DNA from: SIG701 sp045611685
Lineage (GTDB): Bacteria > Bacillota > Clostridia > Oscillospirales > CAG-272
Reading direction: 5' to 3'
Assembly (NCBI GenBank): GCA_045611685.1
Contig: JAZKXO010000044.1
Location: 1-29,486 of the forward strand
Length of the DNA: 29,486 nucleotides
Part shown: positions 1 through 8,100 of the stretch, one piece after another
Position numbering within the stretch: the stretch's first letter is position 1
Layout of the letters: every line of letters begins with the position of its first letter
Notes under the pieces: model-generated
What the model was told of the DNA's origin: nothing
The model's input: only the letters and a program-made list of their open reading frames with translations
The model's database searches: none
Made by a program: the position numbers and the translations under genes

Positions 1-1
1 G

Positions 2-838
2 CAGTACACCGAGTTCTTCAAGGATTATCCCGAGGTGGAAATTTACATCGGCGTGAACGCACAAATCGGCGGCCACGACAAAACCAAGGAAGAAGAAGCT
101 GCCGGTCAAATGTCCGAGCCGCACGTATACCTCACAGCTGAAGAGTTCCTTTTGCGCGCGTATGACATCTACACGGGTGGTGCGGACGGCATCTTCCTCT
201 TCTCCGCTGTGAACTCTCTGTTCCTGAACAACGGCGCCGATCCGACCTACGCATATATGAACAACAAAGACGAAACCGTGAAGTGGTACACGTTCGAGTA
301 CCCCGCCTACTCCGTGTCCGAAACAATCCGTTTCATCAATCCGTGGGAAGCATCCGATACGTTCAAGACCACGGGCGTGCAAGACACGAACGTTCCGGGT
401 AACGAAACTAACACCGACAACGTTACCACCGACAGCAGCACTACTGACAACACCACTACCGACTCCGATGGCACCGCACCCGTTACCGATCCCTCCGTTA
501 CCACCGACAGCAGCACTACTGACAACACCACTACCGACTCCGATGGCACCGCACCCGTTACCGATCTCTCCGTTACCACCGACAGCAGCACTGCTGACAA
601 CACCACTACCGACTCCGATGGCACCGCACCCGTTACCGATCCCTCCGTTACCACCGACAGCAGCACTGCTGACAACACCACTACCGACTCCGATGGCACC
701 GCACCCGTTACCGATCCCTCCGTTACACCGCAGCCCGGCTCTGCTGATATGACCCCCGTATTCGTGGGCATCGGCGCAGCTGTTGTGATTGTCCTCGCCA
801 TCGCCGTTATGATCGTTCTGAAGAAAAAGAAGAAATAA
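2..838 (+). CDS. Surface glycosidase-like protein, family A, C-terminal part (5' end outside window)
   Basis: The frame is open from base 2, so the gene starts upstream of the window. The GTG at 35 is internal, because the residues before it (QYTEFFKDYPEVEIYIG) align with the family A paralog encoded at 10921. What remains is the end of the putative (beta/alpha)8 barrel: the GGHDKTKEEE loop, the LRAYDIYTGGADGIFLF strand-helix and the YMNNKDETVKWYTFEYPAY segment. A Thr/Ser/Asp-rich stalk follows, made of four 25-residue repeats. After PQPGSADM comes one membrane helix (about 20 hydrophobic residues) and a KKKKK tail. There is no LPXTG motif, so I infer anchoring by the helix itself with the catalytic part outside. 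The substrate is unknown. A 12-bp stem hairpin follows the stop codon. Confidence 0.8.
   Translation, partial: QYTEFFKDYPEVEIYIGVNAQIGGHDKTKEEEAAGQMSEPHVYLTAEEFLLRAYDIYTGGADGIFLFSAVNSLFLNNGADPTYAYMNNKDETVKWYTFEYPAYSVSETIRFINPWEASDTFKTTGVQDTNVPGNETNTDNVTTDSSTTDNTTTDSDGTAPVTDPSVTTDSSTTDNTTTDSDGTAPVTDLSVTTDSSTADNTTTDSDGTAPVTDPSVTTDSSTADNTTTDSDGTAPVTDPSVTPQPGSADMTPVFVGIGAAVVIVLAIAVMIVLKKKKK
422..721 (+). repeat. Four tandem 75-bp in-frame repeats encoding a Thr-rich stalk
   Basis: Four copies of a 75-bp unit begin at 422, 497, 572 and 647. They are nearly identical at the DNA level. The visible differences are an ACT/GCT (Thr/Ala) change and one Pro/Leu change. Each unit encodes VTTDSS, then (T/A)DNTTTDSDG, then TAPVTDPS. 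Because 75 is a multiple of 3, copy-number change keeps the frame and only alters stalk length between the catalytic domain and the membrane helix. Confidence 0.95.
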
Positions 839-847
839 ACAAAACCG

Positions 848-877
848 CCCCCGTAATACAAAAACGTATTACGGGGG
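848..877 (+). terminator. Hairpin terminator after the first family A gene
   Basis: A 12-bp perfect stem (CCCCCGTAATAC, loop AAAAAC, GTATTACGGGGG) lies 9 nt after the stop. The following ATCTCTTC is only moderately U-rich, so termination strength is uncertain. The gene at 3631 has a very similar hairpin in the same place. Confidence 0.7.
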
Positions 878-981
878 ATCTCTTCACCGACACAATCACC
901 AAACAAACACGCGTTTTCTGTGTATATTGCTGAAGCCAACCTTATTTTTTCGAACCATGTGCGAAAAAATTTAAAAAACTA

Positions 982-1010
982 TTGCCATACTTTCCGCAGG
1001 ATGTTATAAT
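982..1010 (+). promoter_or_regulatory. Sigma-A-type promoter of the first family B gene
   Basis: TTGCCA at 982-987 and TATAAT at 1005-1010 are separated by 17 bp. This predicts transcription from about 1017 and a leader of roughly 68 nt before the ATG at 1085. Confidence 0.8.
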
Positions 1011-1084
1011 GTATATACTGTATTATTACTCACTCTTGTAATAATGCTGAAAAATCTGTATTTTATTTTTTGGAGGAAATCCCT

Positions 1085-2182
1085 ATGAAGAGAATTCTTA
1101 CTCTCGTCGTTGCGCTCGTGATGGTTCTGTCCGTCGCACCGCTGGCAGTTTCCGCCGCTGATCTGGACGCTACCGCCCAGGTATGGTACGGCACCGGCAC
1201 GAAGGACAGCTACGAGCTCACCGCAGCTGACACCCTTGCAAATGCTATCAAGTACGCTTCTGACAATGCAGGCACGCCCGTCTACATTCAGGTGCAGAAC
1301 GACATCGCCTTCACCGCTTCCCAGAAGATCGGCGCGAAGAACGGCACCGGTGTGATCGTTACGATCGACCTTAACGGCAAGGCTCTCACTTGCGATACGA
1401 AGAAGGCTATCTTTGACGTAAGCGGCGACACCAATCTTACGTTCGTTGACACCAAGGGCGGCGGCAAAGTAACCTCGAACGGCGACTACGCCGTATTCAA
1501 CCGCTATAACAACCCGAAGGTTACCTTCTACGGCGGTGAATTCTACGGCAACGCTTACGCTGTATGCGGCTATTTCAATGCATCCTATGACACGCAGGCT
1601 CCCGAGTACATCATCTACGGCGGCACTTTCAAGAACAACCCCGAGAAGTCCCATGCTATCAGCATCGCTGTAGGTACTCTCACCGTTTACGGCGGTACCT
1701 TTGAAGGCACTTTCAGCGGCGTATTCCTGAACAGCAACAAGAACGGCGTCCCGGCAAAGGTTGTTATCGCAGGTGGTACATACACTGCCGGCACCGCAGC
1801 TGTTTCCTATAATACTGCCAACGCCGGTGAGCTCGTGTTTGAGAACTGTGCCGCTCTGAACGGCCTTACGGTTCTCGCTACCGCAGACATCGCTCCGTTT
1901 GCTCTGCCCGCAGGCTACTCCTTCATTGACGCAGAGGGTGCGACTGCAACTGCTCTCGTAGCAAACACCGCTTACACCATCAAGGCTACCGGTGCTACTG
2001 CCGAGGTAACCACTGTTGTTACCGAAGCTACCACTGCAGGCACTACTGCAGGCACTACTGCAGGCACCACCGCTTCCGGTGAGGTGACCACCGCTCCCGA
2101 GACCTTCGACGTAGCGATCTTCGCCGCAGTTGCAATGGCTGCCGCAGGTGCTGCATTCGTTTGCACGAAGAAGAGACACTAA
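1085..2182 (+). CDS. Secreted membrane-anchored beta-helix-like protein, family B
   Basis: The 365-aa protein starts at ATG 1085, preceded by TGGAGGAAAT at the right spacing. An upstream in-frame start at 1070 would overlap that ribosome binding site. Residues 1-24 form a signal peptide (basic MKR, hydrophobic core, VSAA). The middle, about residues 60-270, has the short glycine/aromatic beta-strand pattern of right-handed beta-helix (pectin-lyase-like) proteins, with VTIDLNGKAL and several YGGTF/YGGEF turns. A Thr/Ala/Gly linker (EATTAGTTAGTTAG) leads to a membrane helix at about 343-360 and a TKKRH tail. No catalytic residues can be assigned, so it may bind glycans or be structural. Fold assignment is inference from the repeat pattern. 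Confidence 0.8.
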   Translation: MKRILTLVVALVMVLSVAPLAVSAADLDATAQVWYGTGTKDSYELTAADTLANAIKYASDNAGTPVYIQVQNDIAFTASQKIGAKNGTGVIVTIDLNGKALTCDTKKAIFDVSGDTNLTFVDTKGGGKVTSNGDYAVFNRYNNPKVTFYGGEFYGNAYAVCGYFNASYDTQAPEYIIYGGTFKNNPEKSHAISIAVGTLTVYGGTFEGTFSGVFLNSNKNGVPAKVVIAGGTYTAGTAAVSYNTANAGELVFENCAALNGLTVLATADIAPFALPAGYSFIDAEGATATALVANTAYTIKATGATAEVTTVVTEATTAGTTAGTTAGTTASGEVTTAPETFDVAIFAAVAMAAAGAAFVCTKKRH

Positions 2183-2207
2183 TCGAAACCGTACATTATA
2201 ATAAAAA

Positions 2208-2238
2208 AGGGCTGCCGCCAAAAGCGGCAGTTCTTTTT
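2208..2238 (+). terminator. Intrinsic terminator of the 1085 gene
   Basis: Stem CTGCCGC (2212-2218), loop CAAAA, stem GCGGCAG (2224-2230), followed by a long T run. The same stem and loop recur after the next gene (3501-3531). Confidence 0.9.
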
Positions 2239-2317
2239 TTCACAGCACGCAGATATCGCATGAAAGAAATAATTTTTAGCTTATTTTACCTATTATTAAT
2301 ATTTTTTCAAAAAACTC

Positions 2318-2346
2318 TTGTCACACTGCGGATTCGGTGATATAAT
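2318..2346 (+). promoter_or_regulatory. Sigma-A-type promoter of the 2416 gene
   Basis: TTGTCA at 2318-2323, a 17-bp spacer, and TATAAT at 2341-2346. Confidence 0.85.
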
Positions 2347-2415
2347 ATACATAGTGGTTTTTAACTGCGAATTTTTGTTCACATTGCAAAATCTTTTTTA
2401 TCTTTGGAGGAAATT

Positions 2416-3480
2416 ATGAACAAAAAATTTACGGCTCTGTTGCTTGCTTTATGTATGATTCTCTCGATCGCGCCGGTAACCCTGCTTGCGGCAGAAGCCC
2501 CCGAAGCAAAATGGGGCGCCTCTGCGAGCAGTCTGACGCAAAGCGGTAAATTTACAGACGCAATCGCCGCCGTGAACTCCGCTTCCGGAAACACCTACAT
2601 CCAGCTGCAGAAAGACGTTGTGCTTACCGCTGAGCTGACGGTCAGATGCCCCAATGGCGATCTCACCATTGACCTGAACGGTTATGATATTTCCGCGCCC
2701 ACCCTCAACAAGGTTTTCTACTTCCGTGAGAACTCCGAAAAGACGTTTACTATCACGGACACCTATAAAGGCTCCGATCGCGAGAGCGTCGTGTCAGCCG
2801 GGGCAAGCGGCTACGGCGTAATTATGATTCGCAGTACCGCTGCACACGTTGTAATTGAAGCCGGCAAATTCAGCGGTCCCACCTATGCTGTATACGGCTA
2901 TCTGTCAAGCGGCCGTACGGGCACGCTTACGATCAAGGGCGGTACGTTTGAAAGCACAAGCGCCAAAGCGACCGTGGCAATGAACGACGGCGAAACCATT
3001 ATTGAAGGCGGTAAATTTGTCACCTCAGCCGCTTATCAGTTGAGCATTCAGTCTGCGGCATGCTCCGACAGGTTTGACCTCAGCGGTCACAAGAACCCCG
3101 GAGGCATTACTTTCCAGGTTACCGCCGCTATGCCTGTTACGAATATTGCTCTTCCGACCGACTACGCCCTGTTTGATGCAAACGACAATTTGATCGATCT
3201 TAACAATCAAACGGCTTCTCTGGCGAATGGCACCTACGTGATCAAGTTCATCGGCGTTGAAGACGAAAACGACGAACTGTTCGCATTCCCGATCTCTCCC
3301 GATGCACCGATCATTCCGGTTGTAATTGATGCGTCGTGTGCCCCCGGCTCTTCGATCGCTACGATCTACTCACCCGTTCCGTATGCAACGAAAGCCCCGG
3401 CTGCCCCCGCACTTTCGGGAGTGTTGATTCAAACAATCATTCCGCGTGCAATCAAAGCACCGAGCACCTACTTCGGCTGA
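2416..3480 (+). CDS. Secreted beta-helix-like protein, family B, without membrane anchor
   Basis: The 354-aa protein starts at ATG 2416, with TTGGAGGAAAT just upstream. Residues 1-26 are a signal peptide (MNKKFTALLLALCMILSIAP...LLAA). The mature N-terminus (AKWGAS...L.QSGKF..AIAAVNS...YIQLQKDV) aligns closely with the 6796 protein. The beta-helix-like body (LTIDLNGYDIS, FTITDTYKGS, LTIKGGTFES, IIEGGKFV) is also shared. Unlike its two relatives, the last 70 residues contain no Thr-rich stalk, no hydrophobic helix and no lysine tail. They end in a Pro/Ala-rich stretch. I looked for a frameshifted anchor in the other + frames and found none. The protein is therefore probably released, or it is a decaying copy. 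Confidence 0.75.
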   Translation: MNKKFTALLLALCMILSIAPVTLLAAEAPEAKWGASASSLTQSGKFTDAIAAVNSASGNTYIQLQKDVVLTAELTVRCPNGDLTIDLNGYDISAPTLNKVFYFRENSEKTFTITDTYKGSDRESVVSAGASGYGVIMIRSTAAHVVIEAGKFSGPTYAVYGYLSSGRTGTLTIKGGTFESTSAKATVAMNDGETIIEGGKFVTSAAYQLSIQSAACSDRFDLSGHKNPGGITFQVTAAMPVTNIALPTDYALFDANDNLIDLNNQTASLANGTYVIKFIGVEDENDELFAFPISPDAPIIPVVIDASCAPGSSIATIYSPVPYATKAPAAPALSGVLIQTIIPRAIKAPSTYFG

Positions 3481-3500
3481 TATCTCCCGGACCATCCAAG

Positions 3501-3531
3501 GAACTGCCGCCAAAAGCGGCAGTTCTTTTTT
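3501..3531 (+). terminator. Intrinsic terminator of the 2416 gene
   Basis: Stem GAACTGCCGC, loop CAAAA, stem GCGGCAGTTC and a T6 tract. The core is identical to the terminator at 2208-2238. Confidence 0.92.
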
Positions 3532-3585
3532 GTCATATCCGTGCATTATTCACAAAATGTACATCACTTGTCCTCCCCGATACTG

Positions 3586-3591
3586 TATAAT
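3586..3591 (+). promoter_or_regulatory. Probable -10 box of the 3631 gene
   Basis: TATAAT at 3586-3591 lies 39 nt before the ATG. No good -35 hexamer sits 16-18 bp upstream (ATCACT at 3563-3568 is weak), so an activator or weak expression is possible. Confidence 0.55.
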
Positions 3592-3630
3592 AATTTGTGA
3601 AAATCGCTTTTCTTGAAAGGATTGTTTCCA

Positions 3631-6540
3631 ATGAAAAAAAGAGGTATCTGTCTCCTCCTTGCGGCCGTCATGCTCCTTGGTATGATTCCCGCATCTTTCG
3701 CCACGGAGACCGCTCCCGAAAAAGTAGAACCCAAAGTCATTTTCGACTACAACTGTGATTCGCTCACAGGCAATGTTGCTACCGCCAAAAGCAACAAATA
3801 TCCGGCGTACTATTTCGCAGATTCCAAAACCGCAGGCGTTGAGCCCGGTACGATTGTCGCCGGCTCCGATGGCTCGGCGGAGGGATATTCTACCCTGAAT
3901 TTCGGATTTAATCTTCCCTATCCCTCCCTCTCTCTTGAGATGGATATGAAGATCGACTCTCTCATGACCCCGACCGGTTCTCCCGCTTGGCGCGGCTTCA
4001 CGTTCGAGATCAACATTCCGGGTAACCGTATCGTATATATCGCCATCAACTCCCTCGGCGAAGCCGACAGCGACGGAAAAAATGCGGATATCTATACCTT
4101 CAAGGCGCTTCGCGCCTCCTCCAGCACGATGAAGGAGCGTATCGCGATCCCCACGGACGGCAAGTTCCACAAATGGGAATTCAAGTTCGACGGCGAGAGC
4201 GAGCTGCGCATTTTCATCGACGGCGAACTGCAGGTTTCGTTTAAGGGCATCACCGTAAATTCCGAGGCTACCACCGGCACGATGCGTATGACAAACACGA
4301 TGTCCTCCCGCTTCTCGGGAACGAACCACATCGTAATTGACAACATCAAGCTGATTTCCGGTATCTCCATGAACACGCTAACCGCTTCGATCGGCGCGAA
4401 TTCCGTATCGGAGAATTTTACGATCAACGCAGAACTTGAAAAACTGACCGACGACACCGAGATCTCCTTCACCGTTACCTCGAAGGACGATCCTACGAAG
4501 GTATACACGCATACATACAAACCGACCGATCTCGTGTCCTCCGCGACGGTTACCGATATTCCCTTCACGGGGCTTTGCGAGGTAACGGTAAACGCAACCG
4601 ATGCTGTGAAAAACACGTTCACCTATTACCTCTACGAGAAGATCATCCCCATCGATCCCGGCGCATCGCTGACAGACGAAGCGAAAATGGTGGGCTACAA
4701 ATACTCTGCACTCCACTACGCCGCAGGCGCTGACAGCGAAATCTGGAAGCCCAAATACTTCAAGTATGCCGACGATACGCTCGGCGGCTCGATTACCTGC
4801 TCGGGTGTCGAGCAGACGGATTCCTTTCAAGTTCCCGTAAAGCTGAACGGTAAGTTCGCCGTGTACGTAGGCTATCTGCCCGGCACGTACTCCTTCACCG
4901 TAAACGGCCGTAACGTGTTTGTTACAAACCTCAGAACGACCGGCAACGTGATCCACGAGCGCTTTGCCGTCGCCGGCGATTTCAAAAACGAAGAGATTAC
5001 GATCACCAATACGGTCGGCTCTGCTGCCCGTCTGGCGTACGTGAAATACGTCCCCATCACCGATGAAATGTACGAGAAATACGCTGCCGAGGACGATTCC
5101 CGCAACATGATGCTCGACAACGACGGCTTCTCCATGTACACCGGCGAGGGACACGATACCGTAGAATTTCTGCTCGACTCGTACGTCGATCGCTATGCGG
5201 AAACGATCAACCTCGGCCAGTACAGCTTTGCCGCCTGGGTAACCGGCTTTCTCAACTTCCCGAGCAAGGCGCGGCAGGAACATATTGAAAAACGTCTTCG
5301 TGAGCTCGGCATTCCCGAGGACAAGTGGCCCAAGAATTTCTTGGACATCGTGGATATAAACGGCAATCCCATGGACTTCAGCGATACGATGCGTAATTCC
5401 GACAAGCGATTCCTCGAGAACATTGCGAAGCTGAACGAAAGCGGCATTCCGCAGGAGACTCTCGGAAAATACGTTACGGAAAAGGGATACGGTGAGGTAT
5501 ATGCCTCTCTCCGTATGTCCGCGTATTATGATCCCTCCTCCGAGGTTGCCGGCGGCTACGGAAACGGCACGCTCTACTATATCCATCCCGAATGGAAGAT
5601 CGACGGCCGCAACGAGCTCAGTTACTACTACGAGGGGTACCGTGATTACCTGCACGACGTTCTTATCGAGATGGCAAACTTTGAAAATGTCGCCGGTATT
5701 ACGATGGACTTCGGCCGCTATCCGTACACGTTCGGTAAGGAATGCTCCGACGTAGCAGAGCGCACGCGCATCATGAACGAGTTTGTGAAGAGCGTTCGCG
5801 AGGATATGCCCGCAGGCAAGAAGCTGATCGTACGCGTTTTGACTCCCACGAACATAAAAGCAGACCCGTACGGTCTCGATTACAAAACGTGGGTGAAGGA
5901 AGGATGGGTTGACCGCGTCATCATTTCCGAACAGGGCCACGAGACCTTCTTTGACGTAACCCAGTACGCCAACTTCTTCAACGATCCTACAAACAATCCC
6001 CACGACGTCGAATTCTACGTAGGCATTGTCGCAACCCTGTCGGGCCACGACACGACGAAGGCCGAGGAAGAGGCAGGTGTGAAGACCGACGCGGGCGAAC
6101 GCCTGACGCTCGAGCAGTATCTGCTTCGCGCCTATGATGCCTACATGTCAGGTGCCGACGGCATCTTCCTCTTCAACTCCGTCAACAATCTGTTCATTGA
6201 GTATGGCGGACCTACGCCCACCTACGCGTACATGAACAACAAAGATGAGACCGTGAAGTGGTACACCTTTGAGTATCCCGCCTACGACGTATCCGAGTCC
6301 GTCCGCTTCATTAACCCGTGGGAGGCTCCGGATGAGTACAAAAATACAGGTGTGATCGGCGGAAATGCCGGTGAAGGCAATCCCGACAGCACCGACCCTG
6401 CCACTCCCGGCACTGACGATCCCGTAACGCCGCAGCCCGGCTCCTCCGATATGACCCCGATCTTCGTGGGTATCGGTGCTGTCGCCGTGGTAGCTGTCGC
6501 CATTGTCGTTATGCTCTTAATTAAGAAAAAGAAAAAGTGA
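3631..6540 (+). CDS. Secreted membrane-anchored glycosidase-like protein, family A (complete reference copy)
   Basis: The 969-aa protein starts at ATG 3631, with GAAAGGATTG upstream. Residues 1-27 are a signal peptide. Residues ~33-245 form a beta-rich LamG/concanavalin-like domain (SLEMDMKIDSLM, IPTDGKFHKWEFKFDG, IFIDGELQ). An Ig-like domain spans ~250-335. Residues ~360-480 are a CBM-like domain (VPVKLNGKFAVYVGYLPG). A putative (beta/alpha)8 hydrolase domain covers ~490-900. Conserved points in the barrel are DNDG at 496-499, HPEWK at 652-656, GITMDFGRYP with Asp693, and SEQGHE at about 766-771. The layout recalls the GHL10 (DUF187) class of glycosidase-like proteins, but I cannot assign a CAZy family or substrate. 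A short Pro/Thr linker, a membrane helix at ~944-964 and KKKKK finish the protein. Own promoter and terminator suggest a single-gene transcript. Confidence 0.8.
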   Translation: MKKRGICLLLAAVMLLGMIPASFATETAPEKVEPKVIFDYNCDSLTGNVATAKSNKYPAYYFADSKTAGVEPGTIVAGSDGSAEGYSTLNFGFNLPYPSLSLEMDMKIDSLMTPTGSPAWRGFTFEINIPGNRIVYIAINSLGEADSDGKNADIYTFKALRASSSTMKERIAIPTDGKFHKWEFKFDGESELRIFIDGELQVSFKGITVNSEATTGTMRMTNTMSSRFSGTNHIVIDNIKLISGISMNTLTASIGANSVSENFTINAELEKLTDDTEISFTVTSKDDPTKVYTHTYKPTDLVSSATVTDIPFTGLCEVTVNATDAVKNTFTYYLYEKIIPIDPGASLTDEAKMVGYKYSALHYAAGADSEIWKPKYFKYADDTLGGSITCSGVEQTDSFQVPVKLNGKFAVYVGYLPGTYSFTVNGRNVFVTNLRTTGNVIHERFAVAGDFKNEEITITNTVGSAARLAYVKYVPITDEMYEKYAAEDDSRNMMLDNDGFSMYTGEGHDTVEFLLDSYVDRYAETINLGQYSFAAWVTGFLNFPSKARQEHIEKRLRELGIPEDKWPKNFLDIVDINGNPMDFSDTMRNSDKRFLENIAKLNESGIPQETLGKYVTEKGYGEVYASLRMSAYYDPSSEVAGGYGNGTLYYIHPEWKIDGRNELSYYYEGYRDYLHDVLIEMANFENVAGITMDFGRYPYTFGKECSDVAERTRIMNEFVKSVREDMPAGKKLIVRVLTPTNIKADPYGLDYKTWVKEGWVDRVIISEQGHETFFDVTQYANFFNDPTNNPHDVEFYVGIVATLSGHDTTKAEEEAGVKTDAGERLTLEQYLLRAYDAYMSGADGIFLFNSVNNLFIEYGGPTPTYAYMNNKDETVKWYTFEYPAYDVSESVRFINPWEAPDEYKNTGVIGGNAGEGNPDSTDPATPGTDDPVTPQPGSSDMTPIFVGIGAVAVVAVAIVVMLLIKKKKK

Positions 6541-6555
6541 TCCCGCATAATGAGT

Positions 6556-6596
6556 CCCCCGCAGTACGGTCTCCGTATTGCGGGGGATTTGTTGTT
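6556..6596 (+). terminator. Hairpin terminator of the 3631 gene
   Basis: Stem CCCCCGCAGTACGG, loop TCT, stem CCGTATTGCGGGGG (one G-T wobble), followed by ATTTGTTGTT. It is the counterpart of the hairpin at 848-877. Confidence 0.8.
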
Positions 6597-6690
6597 ATCA
6601 AAATAGACAAAAGAGGACGCGGCAGATTGTTTATATTGCCGAAAATCTCCCGGCTTCAATCCTTTTTTAAGTGAAATAGTATCAAAGCCC

Positions 6691-6719
6691 TTGCCATATC
6701 ACCCCTCATATGGTATAAT
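6691..6719 (+). promoter_or_regulatory. Sigma-A-type promoter of the 6796 gene
   Basis: TTGCCA at 6691-6696, a 17-bp spacer, and TATAAT at 6714-6719. The -35 hexamer and spacing match the promoter at 982-1010. Confidence 0.85.
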
Positions 6720-6795
6720 GGATTCAGCATATTTTTGTGCGCCGATCGCTCGGCGCAGACAACTTTGCAAAATTATTTATATTCTGGAGGACATT

Positions 6796-7959
6796 ATGAA
6801 CAAGAGAATTTTCTCGCTTCTTCTCGCTCTCTGCATGGTTCTGTCCCTCGCGACCGTAACCGTATTCGCAGACGATGCAGAAGCAAAATGGGGTGCATCC
6901 GCAGATGCGCTCACCGAGTCAGGCACGCTGAAGGCAGCGATCGCCGCAAAGCCCGCATACATCCAGCTGCAGAAGGATGTTCATTCTGCAACCTCGATCA
7001 CCTTCGGCGATCTGGGTCAGAATCTGACGATTGACCTCAACGGCTTCTTTATTTCCACCGAGAAGGCACAGGGCCTTGTCTTCAAAACCACTGACGGCTT
7101 CACCGTAACCATCACCGACAACCACCAAAACAGAGCTGAACAGGGCGGTGTGAAGGGTACTGTAGGCGGTCACGGTATCATCTTCATCTACGCTACCGCA
7201 GGCATCAACCTTAACGTTGTCGTTAACGCAGGTAACTACGAAGACGTTTCCACCATGGTAAAGGTTAACGCTGTCGACTACGCCGGCACCATCACCCTCG
7301 CGGGCGGTAACTTCGTATCCACCGGTACCAACTCCACCGCAGGTCTCGCTTACATCAAGAGCGGCAAGGTTGTTCTCGATGAGAACTTCACCTACACCGT
7401 AGCGGCTCCCCGTGACTTCCAGCTGTATTACACCGCCGAGCAGGGCTCCGTTGACCTCACCGGCCACGCAGATCCTACCATCGTTTCTTTCCAGACCTAC
7501 AAGAACACCGCTGCTCGCTCTACCATCATTCTCCCTGCAGGCTACGGTCTGTTTGATGCAGCCGGTGCAGAAGTTACCGAAGGCAATCTCGCATGCACTG
7601 ATCTTGCTACTGACGTATACACCGTTAAGGCAGGCGGCACGGTTCCCGCAGTTACCACCGAGGTAACTACCGAAGCTACCACCGAGGCTACGACGGAAAC
7701 CACCACCGAAGCCACTACCGAGGCTACCACCGAGGCTACGACGGAAGCCACTACCGAGGCTACGACGGAAGCTACTACCGAAGCTACTACCGAAGCTACT
7801 ACCGAGATCGCACCGGAGACCACAGATGCTACCGATGAGGCTCCCGCAGACGATACCGGATCGAACAACACGGTGATGTACATTGCTATCGCAGCTGTTG
7901 CCGTGATCGCAATCATCGCCGCCGCTGTAATCATCTTCGGCAAAAAGAAAGAAGCATAA
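6796..7959 (+). CDS. Secreted membrane-anchored beta-helix-like protein with TTEA stalk, family B
   Basis: The 387-aa protein starts at ATG 6796, after TCTGGAGGACATT. A start at 6691 would begin inside the promoter and put 35 residues before the signal peptide, so it is rejected. Signal peptide: MNKRIFSLLLALCMVLSLAT...VFA. The mature start (AKWGASADALTESGTLKAAIAA...YIQLQKDV) matches the 2416 protein. The beta-helix-like region includes LTIDLNGFFIS and FTVTITDN. Residues 287-337 are 13 TTE units, mostly TTEA, forming a stalk. After an acidic stretch a membrane helix (about 20 residues) and KKKEA end the protein. It lies between two family A genes, and a shared surface role is likely. No enzymatic function is evident. 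Confidence 0.82.
   Translation: MNKRIFSLLLALCMVLSLATVTVFADDAEAKWGASADALTESGTLKAAIAAKPAYIQLQKDVHSATSITFGDLGQNLTIDLNGFFISTEKAQGLVFKTTDGFTVTITDNHQNRAEQGGVKGTVGGHGIIFIYATAGINLNVVVNAGNYEDVSTMVKVNAVDYAGTITLAGGNFVSTGTNSTAGLAYIKSGKVVLDENFTYTVAAPRDFQLYYTAEQGSVDLTGHADPTIVSFQTYKNTAARSTIILPAGYGLFDAAGAEVTEGNLACTDLATDVYTVKAGGTVPAVTTEVTTEATTEATTETTTEATTEATTEATTEATTEATTEATTEATTEATTEIAPETTDATDEAPADDTGSNNTVMYIAIAAVAVIAIIAAAVIIFGKKKEA
7654..7806 (+). repeat. 12-bp tandem repeat encoding TTEA stalk
   Basis: About 12.75 units of a 12-bp repeat (ACCACCGAGGCT and synonymous variants) encode TTE followed by A, V or T. The third codon positions vary among GAA/GAG and ACC/ACT/ACG. The array is therefore older or less homogenised than the 75-bp repeats at 422-721. 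Confidence 0.95.
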
Positions 7960-7966
7960 TCTACAT

Positions 7967-8002
7967 AAACAGGTTTTCGCGAAAGCGAAAGCCTGTTTTT
8001 TT
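7967..8002 (+). terminator. Intrinsic terminator of the 6796 gene
   Basis: AACAGG-TTTTCGC, loop GAAA, GCGAAAGCCTGTT with one mismatch, followed by T7. Confidence 0.88.
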
Positions 8003-8100
8003 GCGCTCTTTGCCATTGTTAACGGTTTGTTCACAAAAATGCCGTTCGCTTCCTATATAATTACAGATAGCAACCGTTCGGGTACAGAAAGGATTTTATT

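Noticed and set aside
422..721. CRISPR array
   Set aside because: The 75-bp units are contiguous with no spacers and are in frame with a coding sequence.
1004..2221. Long - strand open frame (405 codons) opposite the first family B gene
   Set aside because: Cys/Gly/Ser-rich composition without domains, no ribosome binding site, and exactly antisense to a gene with signal peptide and anchor. Similar shadows opposite 3631, 8101, 10921, 14328 and the DUF4838 genes were dropped for the same reason.
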